Origin: Sphingobacteriaceae bacterium
GTDB taxonomy: Bacteria > Bacteroidota > Bacteroidia > Sphingobacteriales > Sphingobacteriaceae
DNA length: 64,000 nt
Assembly (NCBI GenBank): GCA_017745075.1
Contig: JAGIAD010000003.1
Location: 496,001 to 560,000 of the forward strand
Direction: 5' to 3'
In this document: positions 46,902 to 56,364 of the stretch, piece by piece
How positions within the stretch are numbered: the stretch's first letter is position 1
Layout: each line of letters begins with the position of its first letter
Made by a program: the position numbers and the translations under genes
The notes under the pieces: model-generated
The model's input: the letters and a program-made list of their open reading frames with translations, nothing else
What the model was told of the DNA's origin: nothing
Databases searched by the model: none

Positions 46902-46981
46902 TGCTCAAAAATCCAACATTCGCTGGCTCCCGCCACAATGAGTATCAAGCCTTTAGCTGAACTAAGCTAGAGGCTTTTTTA
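46902..46981 (+). terminator. tRNA-3'-end-like sequence followed by a terminator
   Basis: CTCAAAAATCC...GGCTCCCGCCACA (46904-46937) recalls a T arm plus acceptor end. The stem AAGCCTTTAGCT (46947-46958) pairs with AGCTAGAGGCTT (46965-46976) before a T run, ending the DJ-1 operon. The tRNA resemblance is partial. Confidence 0.6.
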
Positions 46982-47078
46982 TTGCTGTATTTTTATGAAA
47001 TTGTAACGCTTCCGATCTGGCAAACATACACACGCGATACACGTGCGCCAGAGAGGGGGTTCATTTTATCTCAACTGA

Positions 47079-47145
47079 GTCAGAGGCTCATTTCCATTAA
47101 GTAATCCGTAGAACTCCTGCGGAACTCTACAGACAGTAGGGAAAT
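47079..47145. repeat. GTCAGAG-family dispersed repeat, copy C
   Basis: About 66 bases starting GTCAGAGGCTCATTTCCATT and ending in the 36-base block with GAACTCCTGCGGAACTCT shared with copy B. Nothing else recognisable in the gap. Confidence 0.65.
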
Positions 47146-47225
47146 AAATTATTAATATCCTGCGATTATAGATTTTATGGAACGGGATCAACTATTGGCT
47201 TTTCCAATTAATTGAAAATATCCGC

Positions 47226-47870
47226 TTATTGTTCATCCGGAATACGCTGATAGTTTGTTATTTTGTCTAGATCACGAATAAGTTCCAATAGAATTGTCTC
47301 TGCATCTGCAGGTGTTAGCGGTGGTTTCATAACGACACTTGATCTCTTAGCCGTATCAGATACATGCATTACAACCTTTTCCAACGCTAGTGGAAACATT
47401 CTATTGATTATCATGGTAAGATATTTTATACATTCAATAACTAAGCTGAATTCAATAATTGTTTGCGGCACTATGAAACTGTTAAGACTTTTATTTATGG
47501 GTATACTTTTGTTTTTAACTCTTAAATTATGCGCCACTACTTGATTTCTGAACTCTTTAATGTCGGGAAAAAGATTTAGTACACTTTTAATTCGCTTAAA
47601 GTAAGGGTTTATATACTTTTTCTGTTGCTCACTTAAAAGTCTTGTAAAGTGACCATGATACTCATCAAAATAACTTGTCACCAATATACAGCCATTTTCA
47701 AAACTCATCGTATTTAAAGTAATGACAATATTTGGATCGACATGATAGTCAGGTAAGCTGCATAACGCCCGATGATACCTTATAATATTATTGCTTATAA
47801 CATTAAGGATATGAATGCTTTCATCTAAGGGCGTAATTCGATGATAATCTGGCAATTCGGTAAATTTCAC
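47226..47870 (-). CDS. Hypothetical helical protein with an RNxxxxH motif (HEPN-like candidate)
   Basis: 214 residues, mostly helical, soluble. R108-N109 and H114 in FRNQVVAHNLR form an R-x5-H motif of the kind found in HEPN ribonucleases, with long helices before and after. No signal or membrane segment. I do not recognise the family; the motif alone does not prove a toxin. Divergent from the DUF4238 gene across 233 bases, A+T-rich and different in codon flavour from the cassette genes around it, which suggests an acquired pair. Confidence 0.55.
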   Translation of the reverse strand: MKFTELPDYHRITPLDESIHILNVISNNIIRYHRALCSLPDYHVDPNIVITLNTMSFENGCILVTSYFDEYHGHFTRLLSEQQKKYINPYFKRIKSVLNLFPDIKEFRNQVVAHNLRVKNKSIPINKSLNSFIVPQTIIEFSLVIECIKYLTMIINRMFPLALEKVVMHVSDTAKRSSVVMKPPLTPADAETILLELIRDLDKITNYQRIPDEQ

Positions 47871-48103
47871 AAAAGCTTCAATTTTAGATTAGAATAGTAG
47901 TTCCGGGTGATTTGTAATTTAGCTAATTTATTTATAACTAAGAAAAATACTGTTTTCTAATTAGCAAATTACTCTGATAATTTGTATTTCGCTTTAAAAT
48001 AGCAACATATATAATTCTAACTATTTTTCGATGTAGAGAATTATTTCAGCCAACAAAAAAAGCAATTATTATCTTAATTTTATTGGAGCTAAAGATTCGT
48101 CTG

Positions 48104-49213
48104 ATGAACAAACCTAAACACCAACATTTTATTCCAAAATCATATTTAAAAAACTTTGCCGAGGAAATTGGCGGAGTAAAAGTAGTTGAAGCTAAGCTCA
48201 AATCAGACGAACAAGTCAAGCCCAAACCTATTAGTATAAAAGATATATGTGTAAATAAAAATTTATACACATTAGCACATAGAGAAGGGGAAGACAAGTA
48301 TGCATTGGAAAATTACTATGCCGAAAAAATTGATCAGGTTTATCCTGAAATATATGGCTGGCTAACTGATCCAAAACTTGTAAAGATTACTCCTGAACAG
48401 CGGATTAAAATATTGCTCACAACGATGAGTTTATTTTTCCGAACACCAAAATTTCTGAATGCCAATCAGCGACGTACAAATATTGTTCTAGACTATGCCA
48501 GTAAACACTTTAAAGATGAACAAGGTAATATTAAATTCAAGTTCAGGGGAATAAATTTTGATTTCAACATCGAAGATATTGAAGAAGTAAGAACTTCTCT
48601 TAAAGTAAAAAATAAACAAGCTTTTCTCGAAAATCATATTAGAGATTGGCATGAGTTCGTAAAATTTAAAATGAAGGCCGCAATATGTGTCTATCGATTA
48701 GTAGATGATTCAGAGTTGATAACCAGTGATAATCCAGTAATTATGCACGGTGTTAATAATATCGGTTTATTAAATCCTTTTGATCCAACGAATATGATTT
48801 CTCTCCCACTGGACAACAAACACTACTTATCCATTTTTCCGAATACAGAAGAAGCAATGATTGATACCATTTATAGGACTGATAGAGATAAATGGTTTTC
48901 CCTAACGACAAATCTACAAGTAGAGCAAAGTTCTGACGACTGGATATTGGGAAAAATTGGCACTGTTAAAAAACACATAGCGGATCAGCAAAAGTATGGG
49001 GAGAATAATCCTGAAAACTTACAGGAGGTTGAGAATATGAAGAAAAGAGCAGAAGACGGTCATGAATTATTTAGATTTATGGAGTTGTTCGGCTTTCCAA
49101 GTAAGCCGGTTGTCGAAAGATTAAGATGGATGATGCGAAAAGAATACCACAGAAATGATCCCGAAATCTTAAAAATGGTAGTTGAACTCGCAAAACGCGG
49201 GTACTATCTGTAA
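48104..49213 (+). CDS. DUF4238 domain protein
   Basis: 369 residues from ATG 48104 (an in-frame TTG at 48083 is unlikely). The N-terminus KHQHFIPKSYLKNFA is the DUF4238 hallmark (H-x-x-P-x-x-Y-L-x-x-F). Soluble, charged, with a central SDNPVIMHG stretch also typical of the family. Biochemistry unknown. Its base composition is A+T-rich. Pair with the RNxxxxH gene is divergent. Confidence 0.82.
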   Translation: MNKPKHQHFIPKSYLKNFAEEIGGVKVVEAKLKSDEQVKPKPISIKDICVNKNLYTLAHREGEDKYALENYYAEKIDQVYPEIYGWLTDPKLVKITPEQRIKILLTTMSLFFRTPKFLNANQRRTNIVLDYASKHFKDEQGNIKFKFRGINFDFNIEDIEEVRTSLKVKNKQAFLENHIRDWHEFVKFKMKAAICVYRLVDDSELITSDNPVIMHGVNNIGLLNPFDPTNMISLPLDNKHYLSIFPNTEEAMIDTIYRTDRDKWFSLTTNLQVEQSSDDWILGKIGTVKKHIADQQKYGENNPENLQEVENMKKRAEDGHELFRFMELFGFPSKPVVERLRWMMRKEYHRNDPEILKMVVELAKRGYYL

Positions 49214-49541
49214 CTTTTTATTAGGCACCTTTTTGCAGATTCTTTGCAATATGATTGAATAGAAAAGAACCAATTTAAACGCGATGTCCATAGTTAGCGC
49301 ACGCGTTTGAAAATCCTCTGATCAAACCTACATATCACCAGTTAATTTCCCTTTTCCAGAACTAAGAACCAAAATTATGCTCGCATTAAACTGCGGCTCA
49401 ATTTTATTCGTCAAAACTTTATTGCAATTTACCATTGCTTCACAATGCCCATAAAAGGTCGATTTCTCGCGGATTAACACTACTCATTTCAGACAAACCA
49501 CAAATAAGTTAATTATTATCGGCTTTTAGGGCCACAACATC

Positions 49542-49575
49542 AAAAAAGCCAGGACATCCATCCCGGCCTTCATCA
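49542..49575 (-). terminator. Terminator of the hydrolase/thioredoxin operon
   Basis: On the minus strand a GCCGGG...CCTGGC stem (one A-C mismatch) followed by TTTTTT. The preceding 300 bases of the gap after the DUF4238 gene hold nothing recognisable. Confidence 0.65.
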
Positions 49576-49612
49576 TTAACTAAACTATACTTCTACTAAT
49601 TTATCTTTATGA

Positions 49613-50698
49613 TTACCTGATCGTTTTATAAATCCAATCTTTAATTAAGCTAAGTACCTCTATTGAAACGCCCGACTGGATTTTCGAAATTTCTTTATTG
49701 TCGCAGCTTTTGCAAGGCAGCAGTAAATGGTTCAGTCCCGGAATTTTCACCGTGGTTACCTTCTTGTTTCCTCCCGCCAGTGCGAACTTTTTCCACTTGG
49801 CCAGGTTATCATCGGCAGCTACCATTAAGTCTTTATCGCCATTAATGGCAAGAATGGGAACCTTGATCTGACCAATGGTTTTTTCGGCATCGTAGCGTAT
49901 AAAATACCGGTACCATGCCCCTTTGGCGTTTTGTACATAGCTATAAATTGGAAAACGGAAATGGTCAAACTCGATATTCAGGGTTTTGAAATAGGCATCA
50001 TCCTTAACTTTCCATTGCTGGTAAGTCTCGTTAAGCTTCATTTCAAGGCTATCGGAATTCGCGTAGCGATAAGCTGTTTTAAACATCATGGCATTAATTT
50101 CATTTGAGCGTTTCTTATCGTAATCAGGCAATGACGATGCCGCAACAAGATCTGCATTCTGTTTAAGCTGGGCATCCAGTCCGCTCATGGCTAAACCGGC
50201 AATACTTATTAAAAATTTAACATCTTTACTTTTAGCGGCTGCAATGGAGATTGCCGCTCCCCCCTCGCTGTGCCCCATCAAACCGATTTTACCAGGTTCA
50301 ATATCTTTTCTCGTTTTGAGGTAGGCCACTGCGGCAAGTGCATCTGTAGCAAAATCGCCAGTGGTAGCCGTTTCATAAACTCCCGTGGTTGTACCTACGC
50401 CCCTGTCGTCGGTACGCAACGTGGCAATGCCATGTGCTGCAAGGTAGGTGGCTATCTGCTCGAAAATCCGGTGTCCGGCCATGGTGCCGTTGCGGTCTTG
50501 CTTGCCCGTACCCGATACCATGACCACAGTTGGAAACGACTTCCTGCCGACAGGTTTGCTCAGGGTGCCGCCAAATACAATTTTACCATCAGCGCTCTTA
50601 AAGCGAACGCTATCTGATGCGACCTTAAAAACCTTTTCTCCCTGTGCATTGGAAGAAATGGCCGAAAAGAGCAGAAAAATAAAAGCGAAATACCTCAT
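49613..50698 (-). CDS. Secreted alpha/beta hydrolase (prolyl-oligopeptidase-like esterase/peptidase group)
   Basis: 361 residues; signal peptide 1-19 (SSNAQ). Nucleophile elbow GHSEGG (Ser144), acid in LAINGDKDLMV and His in IPGLNHLL form the triad. The N-terminal GTLSKPVGRKSFPTVVMVSG and DRGVGTTTG patterns match the dienelactone-hydrolase-like exported group of Bacteroidota. Its ATG overlaps the TlpA-like stop by one base. Substrate unknown. Confidence 0.87.
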   Translation of the reverse strand: MRYFAFIFLLFSAISSNAQGEKVFKVASDSVRFKSADGKIVFGGTLSKPVGRKSFPTVVMVSGTGKQDRNGTMAGHRIFEQIATYLAAHGIATLRTDDRGVGTTTGVYETATTGDFATDALAAVAYLKTRKDIEPGKIGLMGHSEGGAAISIAAAKSKDVKFLISIAGLAMSGLDAQLKQNADLVAASSLPDYDKKRSNEINAMMFKTAYRYANSDSLEMKLNETYQQWKVKDDAYFKTLNIEFDHFRFPIYSYVQNAKGAWYRYFIRYDAEKTIGQIKVPILAINGDKDLMVAADDNLAKWKKFALAGGNKKVTTVKIPGLNHLLLPCKSCDNKEISKIQSGVSIEVLSLIKDWIYKTIR

Positions 50699-51414
50699 TA
50701 CTTACCTGTTTTTGTCATATCAACCATGGCAGAAATCTCGTCAGCCAGTTCAGTAGCACTGCCTTTAAAACCGACCGTAACAAAACGGGCATTCCCATTA
50801 GCATCTACAATTATTTTTTGCGGGATCCCGGAGAGGTTAAATGCCTTGCAAATGCGTTCGAACACTTCGCCGGTAGCTTTGGCATCTTTGGCTTTATTAT
50901 CAAACAATACGTTAAAATTGTAATTGTTATCCTTAATGTATTTGGCCACCTCGGCTTTATAATTTGCCGAACGTTCTTCGGTATCTACAAAGTAGAAAAC
51001 AACATTTGGGTCTCCTGCATATTTGTCTACAGCCAATTTCATTCCCGGGAAGGATGCTTTACAGGGCACACACCAGGTGGCCCAGAAATCGAAAACCACG
51101 GTTTTTCCTTTTAAATCGCCCAACTTCACTATTGCGCCATTTAAATCTTCCATAGCAAAATCGACCATCGGTTTGCTGAACATCTCTTTTTTAATTTCCT
51201 CAGCCATTTTCGCACCGCCTGCGCTGTTTCTCAAGCTGTTTAAATATTGGTCGTAGCCCTTCTCACTACCGGTTCTTTTGATGTACATATCTTTAAGCAT
51301 CGATAGCATTTCGGCACTGCTCTGGTTTTCAAAAACGCTTTTTTCTAAAAGGGTTTTGAGTGCCGGTTTATCGCCAAGATGGGCCAATATGGTTATCCCA
51401 AAGGTCGATATCAT
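50698..51414 (-). CDS. TlpA-like thioredoxin-fold protein, apparently truncated at the N-terminus
   Basis: 238 residues. Thioredoxin fold from about residue 82, active site W-C115-V-P-C118, cis-Pro in SGIPQKIIV; this reduces or isomerises disulfides, or acts in cytochrome assembly. The usual signal peptide and N-terminal domain are missing: the protein starts at ISTFGITILAHLG directly after an in-frame TAA, with a helical repeat-like fragment in front of the fold. Probably the 3' remnant of a longer exported protein. Without export the fold would stay in the cytoplasm. Confidence 0.72.
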   Translation of the reverse strand: MISTFGITILAHLGDKPALKTLLEKSVFENQSSAEMLSMLKDMYIKRTGSEKGYDQYLNSLRNSAGGAKMAEEIKKEMFSKPMVDFAMEDLNGAIVKLGDLKGKTVVFDFWATWCVPCKASFPGMKLAVDKYAGDPNVVFYFVDTEERSANYKAEVAKYIKDNNYNFNVLFDNKAKDAKATGEVFERICKAFNLSGIPQKIIVDANGNARFVTVGFKGSATELADEISAMVDMTKTGK

Positions 51415-51668
51415 TTAAGTCGTTTGCCACTTACAGAAGAATATTCAAATAACCTAAAAAAATAGCTCAAAACAGAATTTGAAAGCGGAATATGCTATTT
51501 TATTTCACGCCCTGAAGAGGAAACAATTAGTGTGTACTGACCTGAAGCATACTGTATTTCCTGTTACCGAAGCCGGTCATCTTCCTTTTGACTACAACCT
51601 TGCGACTTTTGGATACATCTGCTCATCTACATTGGCTGAACTTTGTATCCAACAATAGTAAGTAATAT

Positions 51669-52451
51669 ATGGATTTAAAAAACAGTACCATCCTGATTAC
51701 AGGAGGGACCAGCGGTATAGGTTTGGAGCTTGTTAAACAACTTACCGAACAAGGGTCAACAATCATCGTTACAGGCCGTAAACCAGAGTCCTTACATGAT
51801 ACCAAAAGGCGTTTCCCAAATATACACCTCTTTCAAAGCGATGTAAGCAACCCACATGATATTGAACTGCTGTATAAAGAGGTGACACAACAATTCCCCG
51901 ATCTGAATATGATTGTTAACAACGCAGGTGAAATGCGGCTGCTCGATGTTCAGGACGCCAGCAAGGACCTCGAAAACATCACGCGCGAAATTGATATTAA
52001 CCTTACCGGAACGATCAGGATGGTACATCAGTTTTTGCCCCACCTGCTTAAAAAGCATACGGCGGCAATTGTGAATGTTTCTTCTGCCATTGCTTTTATG
52101 CCATACTCTACCGCTCCGGTTTACAGTGCTTCAAAAGCAGGCGTTCATGCCTATTCCCAGGCCCTGCGTTTGCAGTTGAACAAAACCAATGTCAGGGTAT
52201 TCGAACTGATCCCCCCGGGCGTAAATACCAATCTCCAGAATGATTGGGTATTGCCCCCAAATCCGGGACAAATGATGGATGTTGATAAGCTCGTTAGTGT
52301 AGCCATTAAAGGCCTGCTGAACGACACACCCGAGATTAAGCCATTCCTGGTGAAGGTAATAAAATTTTTAAGCAGGCTGGTGCCTCAGCAATTGATAAAG
52401 TTGGGCCACCGGGAATTTGAAAAATTCAAACAACTCAATAAAAAACAATAA
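51669..52451 (+). CDS. SDR family oxidoreductase (DltE-like)
   Basis: 260 residues, NAD(P)-binding Rossmann fold. Cofactor motif GGTSGIGLE, NNAG, catalytic Ser in VNVSSAI and YxxxK in YSASK. The extended C-terminus resembles the DltE-type short-chain dehydrogenases. First gene of a five-gene plus-strand group ending in an AraC gene. Substrate unknown. Confidence 0.9.
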   Translation: MDLKNSTILITGGTSGIGLELVKQLTEQGSTIIVTGRKPESLHDTKRRFPNIHLFQSDVSNPHDIELLYKEVTQQFPDLNMIVNNAGEMRLLDVQDASKDLENITREIDINLTGTIRMVHQFLPHLLKKHTAAIVNVSSAIAFMPYSTAPVYSASKAGVHAYSQALRLQLNKTNVRVFELIPPGVNTNLQNDWVLPPNPGQMMDVDKLVSVAIKGLLNDTPEIKPFLVKVIKFLSRLVPQQLIKLGHREFEKFKQLNKKQ

Positions 52452-52461
52452 ACAATCCGTT

Positions 52462-52896
52462 ATGAAAAAATCAATTGTAGCAGTGTTTGCACTGCTGTTA
52501 TCACTGGCATCTTTCGCGCAGAAACTGCCTGCAGATCAAATCTTAGGTACCTGGAAATGTACTGATTACAAAATCGAGGTATTTAAAACAGGTAATACTT
52601 ACTCGGCCAGGCTCTTATGGTCAAAAGAGATGTTCGAAGCAGACGGTAAAACGGCAAAGAAAGACGTTAAAAATCCCAATGAAAAACTCCGGGGCAGGTC
52701 TGTACAAGGCCTTACGCATATCACCGATCTTGTTTACAGGGATGGCGAATATGTGGATGGTAAGTTGTACAGCGTACAGGATGGAAATACCTATAGCCTT
52801 AAAGGTAAATTGAAAAGCCTCAACGAGCTTGAAACCCGGGGCTATAAAGGTATCCCTTTAGTAGGTAAATCATTTAAATGGAACAGGGTGCAGTAA
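52462..52896 (+). CDS. DUF2147 secreted protein
   Basis: 144 residues from ATG 52462 (the frame runs back to 52417 inside the SDR gene). Signal peptide 1-19 (SLASFAQ). DUF2147 pattern: GTWKCTDYKIEVFKTG, RLLWSKEMFEADGK, LKGRSVQGL-like segment and YKGIPLVGKSFKWNRV at the end. Members are small lipocalin-like periplasmic proteins of unknown role. Follows the SDR stop by 10 bases. Confidence 0.85.
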   Translation: MKKSIVAVFALLLSLASFAQKLPADQILGTWKCTDYKIEVFKTGNTYSARLLWSKEMFEADGKTAKKDVKNPNEKLRGRSVQGLTHITDLVYRDGEYVDGKLYSVQDGNTYSLKGKLKSLNELETRGYKGIPLVGKSFKWNRVQ

Positions 52897-52914
52897 ATTA
52901 TAAAAACCATTCTC

Positions 52915-53112
52915 ATGAAAGCAAATAAAGACCATCTGTCGCGGTTTTGGTTCATTATTTCCAATGCCGCTCCCCCTGTAGGATTCTTCCTTTATTTCAG
53001 ATACAGGGAAGCCTGTCCAAACAAGGCCAAAAGCGCCTTAATAAGTGCAATAACCGGCGTGCCGATAGCCATACTCGGAGGTTACATCATGAACACTTTT
53101 ATCCTTAATTAA
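52915..53112 (+). CDS. Small two-helix membrane protein
   Basis: 65 residues with hydrophobic stretches at about 10-27 and 41-60 and a charged loop (RYREACPNKAKS). Ends 3 bases before the next gene's ATG, so in the same operon. No family recognised. Confidence 0.7.
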   Translation: MKANKDHLSRFWFIISNAAPPVGFFLYFRYREACPNKAKSALISAITGVPIAILGGYIMNTFILN

Positions 53113-53115
53113 ACC

Positions 53116-53472
53116 ATGATTAAAAACATAGCTTCCATACTGCTGCTGTTTATTTCGGTAACGCTCAGCTTCAGGCATGCCTGGGATACCCTGCATTACA
53201 AAAACAACCCGGAATCTGTTAAAACGATGGAAAGTTTAGGGATCAGCGAAATGTTTATTCCATACCTGGCTATTGCAGCCATAGTAATCGGGCTTTTTTT
53301 GCTCATCCCCAAAACCTTTTTCACGGGCAATATGCTCAATGCGATCATGATCGTGATGATTATGGGGCTGGCGGTGCGGGCTGGAAATTACCGCATGGCG
53401 CTGATAGAGATTCCATTTTTAGTTATGCCATTTATTATGATATGGCTAAAATATCCGTTTAAATTCAAGTAA
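53116..53472 (+). CDS. DoxX-like four-helix membrane protein
   Basis: 118 residues with four hydrophobic helices and a TLHYKNNPESVKTMESLGI loop, resembling the DoxX-like group. No proven function; DoxX relatives take part in thiol/quinone redox. Third small gene downstream of the SDR; 8 bases before the AraC gene. Confidence 0.7.
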   Translation: MIKNIASILLLFISVTLSFRHAWDTLHYKNNPESVKTMESLGISEMFIPYLAIAAIVIGLFLLIPKTFFTGNMLNAIMIVMIMGLAVRAGNYRMALIEIPFLVMPFIMIWLKYPFKFK

Positions 53473-53480
53473 CTTGCAAT

Positions 53481-54389
53481 ATGGCAAACAGCAAACCCTA
53501 CCGGATCGGTTCTATAACGGAGATACACCGTTTAATGGGGCTACCTAAACCGCAGCATCCGCTGATCAGCATTGTTGACCTGAAAGGCCTGAGAAATGAT
53601 ACGGGTATAGATGCAGTTGTATTCGACCTGTATGTAATATCCATGAAAAGAGGATGCGACGGCTTACATTACGGGCAACAGAAATACGATTTTGACGAAG
53701 GGCTTATGGCCTTTATGTCTCCCGGCCAGATCCTGCGTGGCGAAGAGAACGGTGTACCTCCTGACCTGGATGGCTGGATGCTTTTCGTCCATCCTGACTT
53801 TCTCTGGAACACATCGCTTGCGACCAAGATCAAGCGCTACGAATACTTTAGCTATGCTACCAGCGAAGCCCTGTTTCTCTCAGACAAGGAGGAACTGGTG
53901 ATCAATGACCTGGTGAGGAATATTAAAGCTGAATATTATTCCAATATGGATAAGTTTAGCCAGGATATTATTATCTCGCACCTGGAGACCTTGCTGAATT
54001 ATGCCGAACGTTTTTACCAGCGCCAGTTCATCACCCGGAAGATCACCAACCACCAGGTCTTAAACCAGGTGGAAGAAATTTTAAGCAGCTATTTAAACAA
54101 CGAAGCCCTGCTTTCTAAAGGACTGCCAACCGTGCAATACTTTGCCGATGCTTTAAACCTGTCTTCCAAATACCTAAGTAGCCTGTTGAAACAACTAACC
54201 GGCCAGACCATGCAGCAGATCATCCATGAGAAACTGATCGTGAAGGCGAAAGAAAAATTATCTACAACGAGCATGTCGGTAAGTGAGATCGCTTACCAAC
54301 TTGGTTTCGAACATCCTCAGTCTTTCAATAAATTATTTAAAAGCAAGACAAAGCAAAGCCCGCTGGATTTCAGGCAATCCTTTAACTGA
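53481..54389 (+). CDS. AraC family transcriptional regulator
   Basis: 302 residues. N-terminal sensor (about 1-190) and C-terminal AraC HTH pair (PTVQYFADALNLSSKYLSSLL; MSVSEIAYQLGFEHPQSFNKLF). It ends the SDR-DUF2147-DoxX operon and so probably regulates it. Effector unknown. Confidence 0.9.
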   Translation: MANSKPYRIGSITEIHRLMGLPKPQHPLISIVDLKGLRNDTGIDAVVFDLYVISMKRGCDGLHYGQQKYDFDEGLMAFMSPGQILRGEENGVPPDLDGWMLFVHPDFLWNTSLATKIKRYEYFSYATSEALFLSDKEELVINDLVRNIKAEYYSNMDKFSQDIIISHLETLLNYAERFYQRQFITRKITNHQVLNQVEEILSSYLNNEALLSKGLPTVQYFADALNLSSKYLSSLLKQLTGQTMQQIIHEKLIVKAKEKLSTTSMSVSEIAYQLGFEHPQSFNKLFKSKTKQSPLDFRQSFN

Positions 54390-54495
54390 AATATTTGTTA
54401 GCAACAGGTGTACCGGTTTGTAACCTGGCAAATTATACTGCCAATCGTTTGAGATAGCATAACCCCGCTTAAAATAAATGATAGCGATTAATTGG

Positions 54496-54503
54496 TAACT
54501 TTG
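54496..54503 (+). promoter_or_regulatory. -7 promoter box of the second AraC gene
   Basis: TAACTTTG, perfect TAnnTTTG, 23 bases before the ATG at 54527. Confidence 0.55.
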
Positions 54504-54526
54504 TTTAATGATGATCGCTGGAAATT

Positions 54527-55381
54527 ATGGCCATTAAAACTTTTCCTGAAAACCTGAGTCAGAACAAAGGGCTTTCTATCCGTATCGTTTCCCCCGAATT
54601 CGGGCATCTGTCGCCGAAGTCAGCGGGTCAATACGGTTCTGCTCAACGTTTGCCTTATTATTTCTTTCTTTTCGTGCTGCAGGGAAACAGCCAAGAGATT
54701 ATTGACGGGGAGCTTATTGAAATAGGCAAACATGAACTTTTTTTTGCGTTGCCTCAGCAGCTCAGGCAATTCCCTTCAACCGGCCATAGCGGAGATTATT
54801 ATAAACTGGGATTTGACGACGAGTGTCTTTTACGGTTGCCGAGAAAATTCCCCTTTTTGCTCAATCCCCTGAACCGGCAAAAAATAAGCTTTACACCTGA
54901 TGCCGCACGGAGGCTTAGGAATACCTTTAAGATTTTAAATGAACTGTTACGCACTGCCGACAATGATCCGGAGCTGATCCTGGCGTACCTGAACAGCCTG
55001 CTTACAGAGATAAATGCTGCTTATTTTGTATTGCATAAAAAACCTGCGCCAGAGGGCCTTGATAAATTTTTAGGGTTCAAACTATTTGTAGAGGATAACC
55101 TTACGGAGCAACCTGCCATAACAGAAATTGCAGAAAAGCTGGCCTTAAGCACAGATTGTTTGTATAGAATTGTAAAACAACATTCCGGTGTTTCACCCAA
55201 GGAATTCATTACCGACCGTTTAATCACAGAGGCAAGGCGCCGGATGTATAATGAACCCAATACATCTGTAAAGGAACTGGCATTTGAACTCGGCTTTAAT
55301 GACCCGGGTTATTTTTCGCGTTTGTTCAAAAAAGTAACCGGTAAAACGATAGCTGCCTTTTATCAGGATTTGTCCCTGTAA
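54527..55381 (+). CDS. AraC family transcriptional regulator
   Basis: 284 residues. The N-terminal sensor (about 1-170) is unlike that of the previous AraC gene. DNA-binding domain at about 183-284 with PAITEIAEKLALSTDCLYRIV and TSVKELAFELGFNDPGYFSRLF. The epimerase-type gene follows 60 bases downstream; control of it is inferred from proximity. Confidence 0.9.
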   Translation: MAIKTFPENLSQNKGLSIRIVSPEFGHLSPKSAGQYGSAQRLPYYFFLFVLQGNSQEIIDGELIEIGKHELFFALPQQLRQFPSTGHSGDYYKLGFDDECLLRLPRKFPFLLNPLNRQKISFTPDAARRLRNTFKILNELLRTADNDPELILAYLNSLLTEINAAYFVLHKKPAPEGLDKFLGFKLFVEDNLTEQPAITEIAEKLALSTDCLYRIVKQHSGVSPKEFITDRLITEARRRMYNEPNTSVKELAFELGFNDPGYFSRLFKKVTGKTIAAFYQDLSL

Positions 55382-55441
55382 AAGCGGCTTTTGTCCGAAC
55401 CTATCTGTTACATTAGTACCACCTTTGTCTAAAAATAACTA

Positions 55442-56272
55442 ATGATGAACAGACAATTTGGTAAAATATTAGTAACCGGCGCAACCGGCTTGGTAGGTTC
55501 AAGGCTTTTGCCCCGCCTTGTTGAAGCAGGATATGATTGTTCTGCGCTGGTACGTGGCAAAGAAGTAACGGCCGGAGTAACGCCTATAGAGGGCGACTTG
55601 TTCGATCAACCGACACTGCAAGCGGCCGTAAAAGATGCAGTGGCCATCATTCACCTGGCCGCCGTATTCCGCTCGCCGGATACAGACCTGATCTGGAAAA
55701 GTAACCTGGAGGGTACGCGCAACCTCATTAACGCCGTAAAGCATAATGCCGCAGATGCCCGCTTCATACTGGCAAGTACCAGTAATGTTTATGACGCAAG
55801 CAACCCGCACCCCGGCCGTGAAGATGATGCACTTAACCCGCAGCATGCTTATCCGGCCAGTAAAGTGGCTGCAGAAAAGGAATTACGCGAAAGCGGGTTG
55901 AATTGGTCGGTTCTGCGCTTCCCTTTTGTTTACGGTGATGGTGACGGCCATCTTGAAGAATTGCCAAAACACGTAGTTGCCGCTAAATTTCATCCGGCCA
56001 TGCGGATGAGTACCATCCACCACCGTGATATATATACCGCAATAGTGATGGCTTTGCAAGGGACCATGGATGACCGGGTAGTTAATATCGCAGATGAGGC
56101 ACCCACAACACTTTACGAATTATTGCAGCTTGTTCGCGAACCGATGGCCCCATCTGCAGCACCACTGGTTAACCCATGGCACCTGCATATCGATGCATCG
56201 CTGGCCCGTAGTTTAGGCTTTCGGGCTTCGGTAAGAACAGTGCACCAGGCAGCGCAGGAAAAGCTGCTCTAA
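55442..56272 (+). CDS. NAD-dependent epimerase/dehydratase (extended SDR)
   Basis: 276 residues (the second Met gives 275). Cofactor motif GATGLVGSRL, catalytic YxxxK in HAYPASKVAAEKELR with a Ser/Thr in ASTSN. Typical NAD(P)-binding nucleoside-sugar epimerase or reductase fold, but the C-terminal substrate region is short. Substrate unknown. Confidence 0.88.
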   Translation: MMNRQFGKILVTGATGLVGSRLLPRLVEAGYDCSALVRGKEVTAGVTPIEGDLFDQPTLQAAVKDAVAIIHLAAVFRSPDTDLIWKSNLEGTRNLINAVKHNAADARFILASTSNVYDASNPHPGREDDALNPQHAYPASKVAAEKELRESGLNWSVLRFPFVYGDGDGHLEELPKHVVAAKFHPAMRMSTIHHRDIYTAIVMALQGTMDDRVVNIADEAPTTLYELLQLVREPMAPSAAPLVNPWHLHIDASLARSLGFRASVRTVHQAAQEKLL

Positions 56273-56311
56273 CCGCTTACGCCATTTTAACATTTCAGCC
56301 GCACCTACAGA

Positions 56312-56342
56312 AGCTCCTGTATAGCTCAGGGGCTTTGGGTGC
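56312..56342 (+). terminator. Possible weak terminator after the epimerase gene
   Basis: AGCTCCTG (56312-56319) and CAGGGGCT (56327-56334) form a stem; an outer GCACC/GGGTGC pair may extend it. No T run follows. Confidence 0.35.
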
Positions 56343-56364
56343 TTGTGTCTGGCCTAACTCATTT

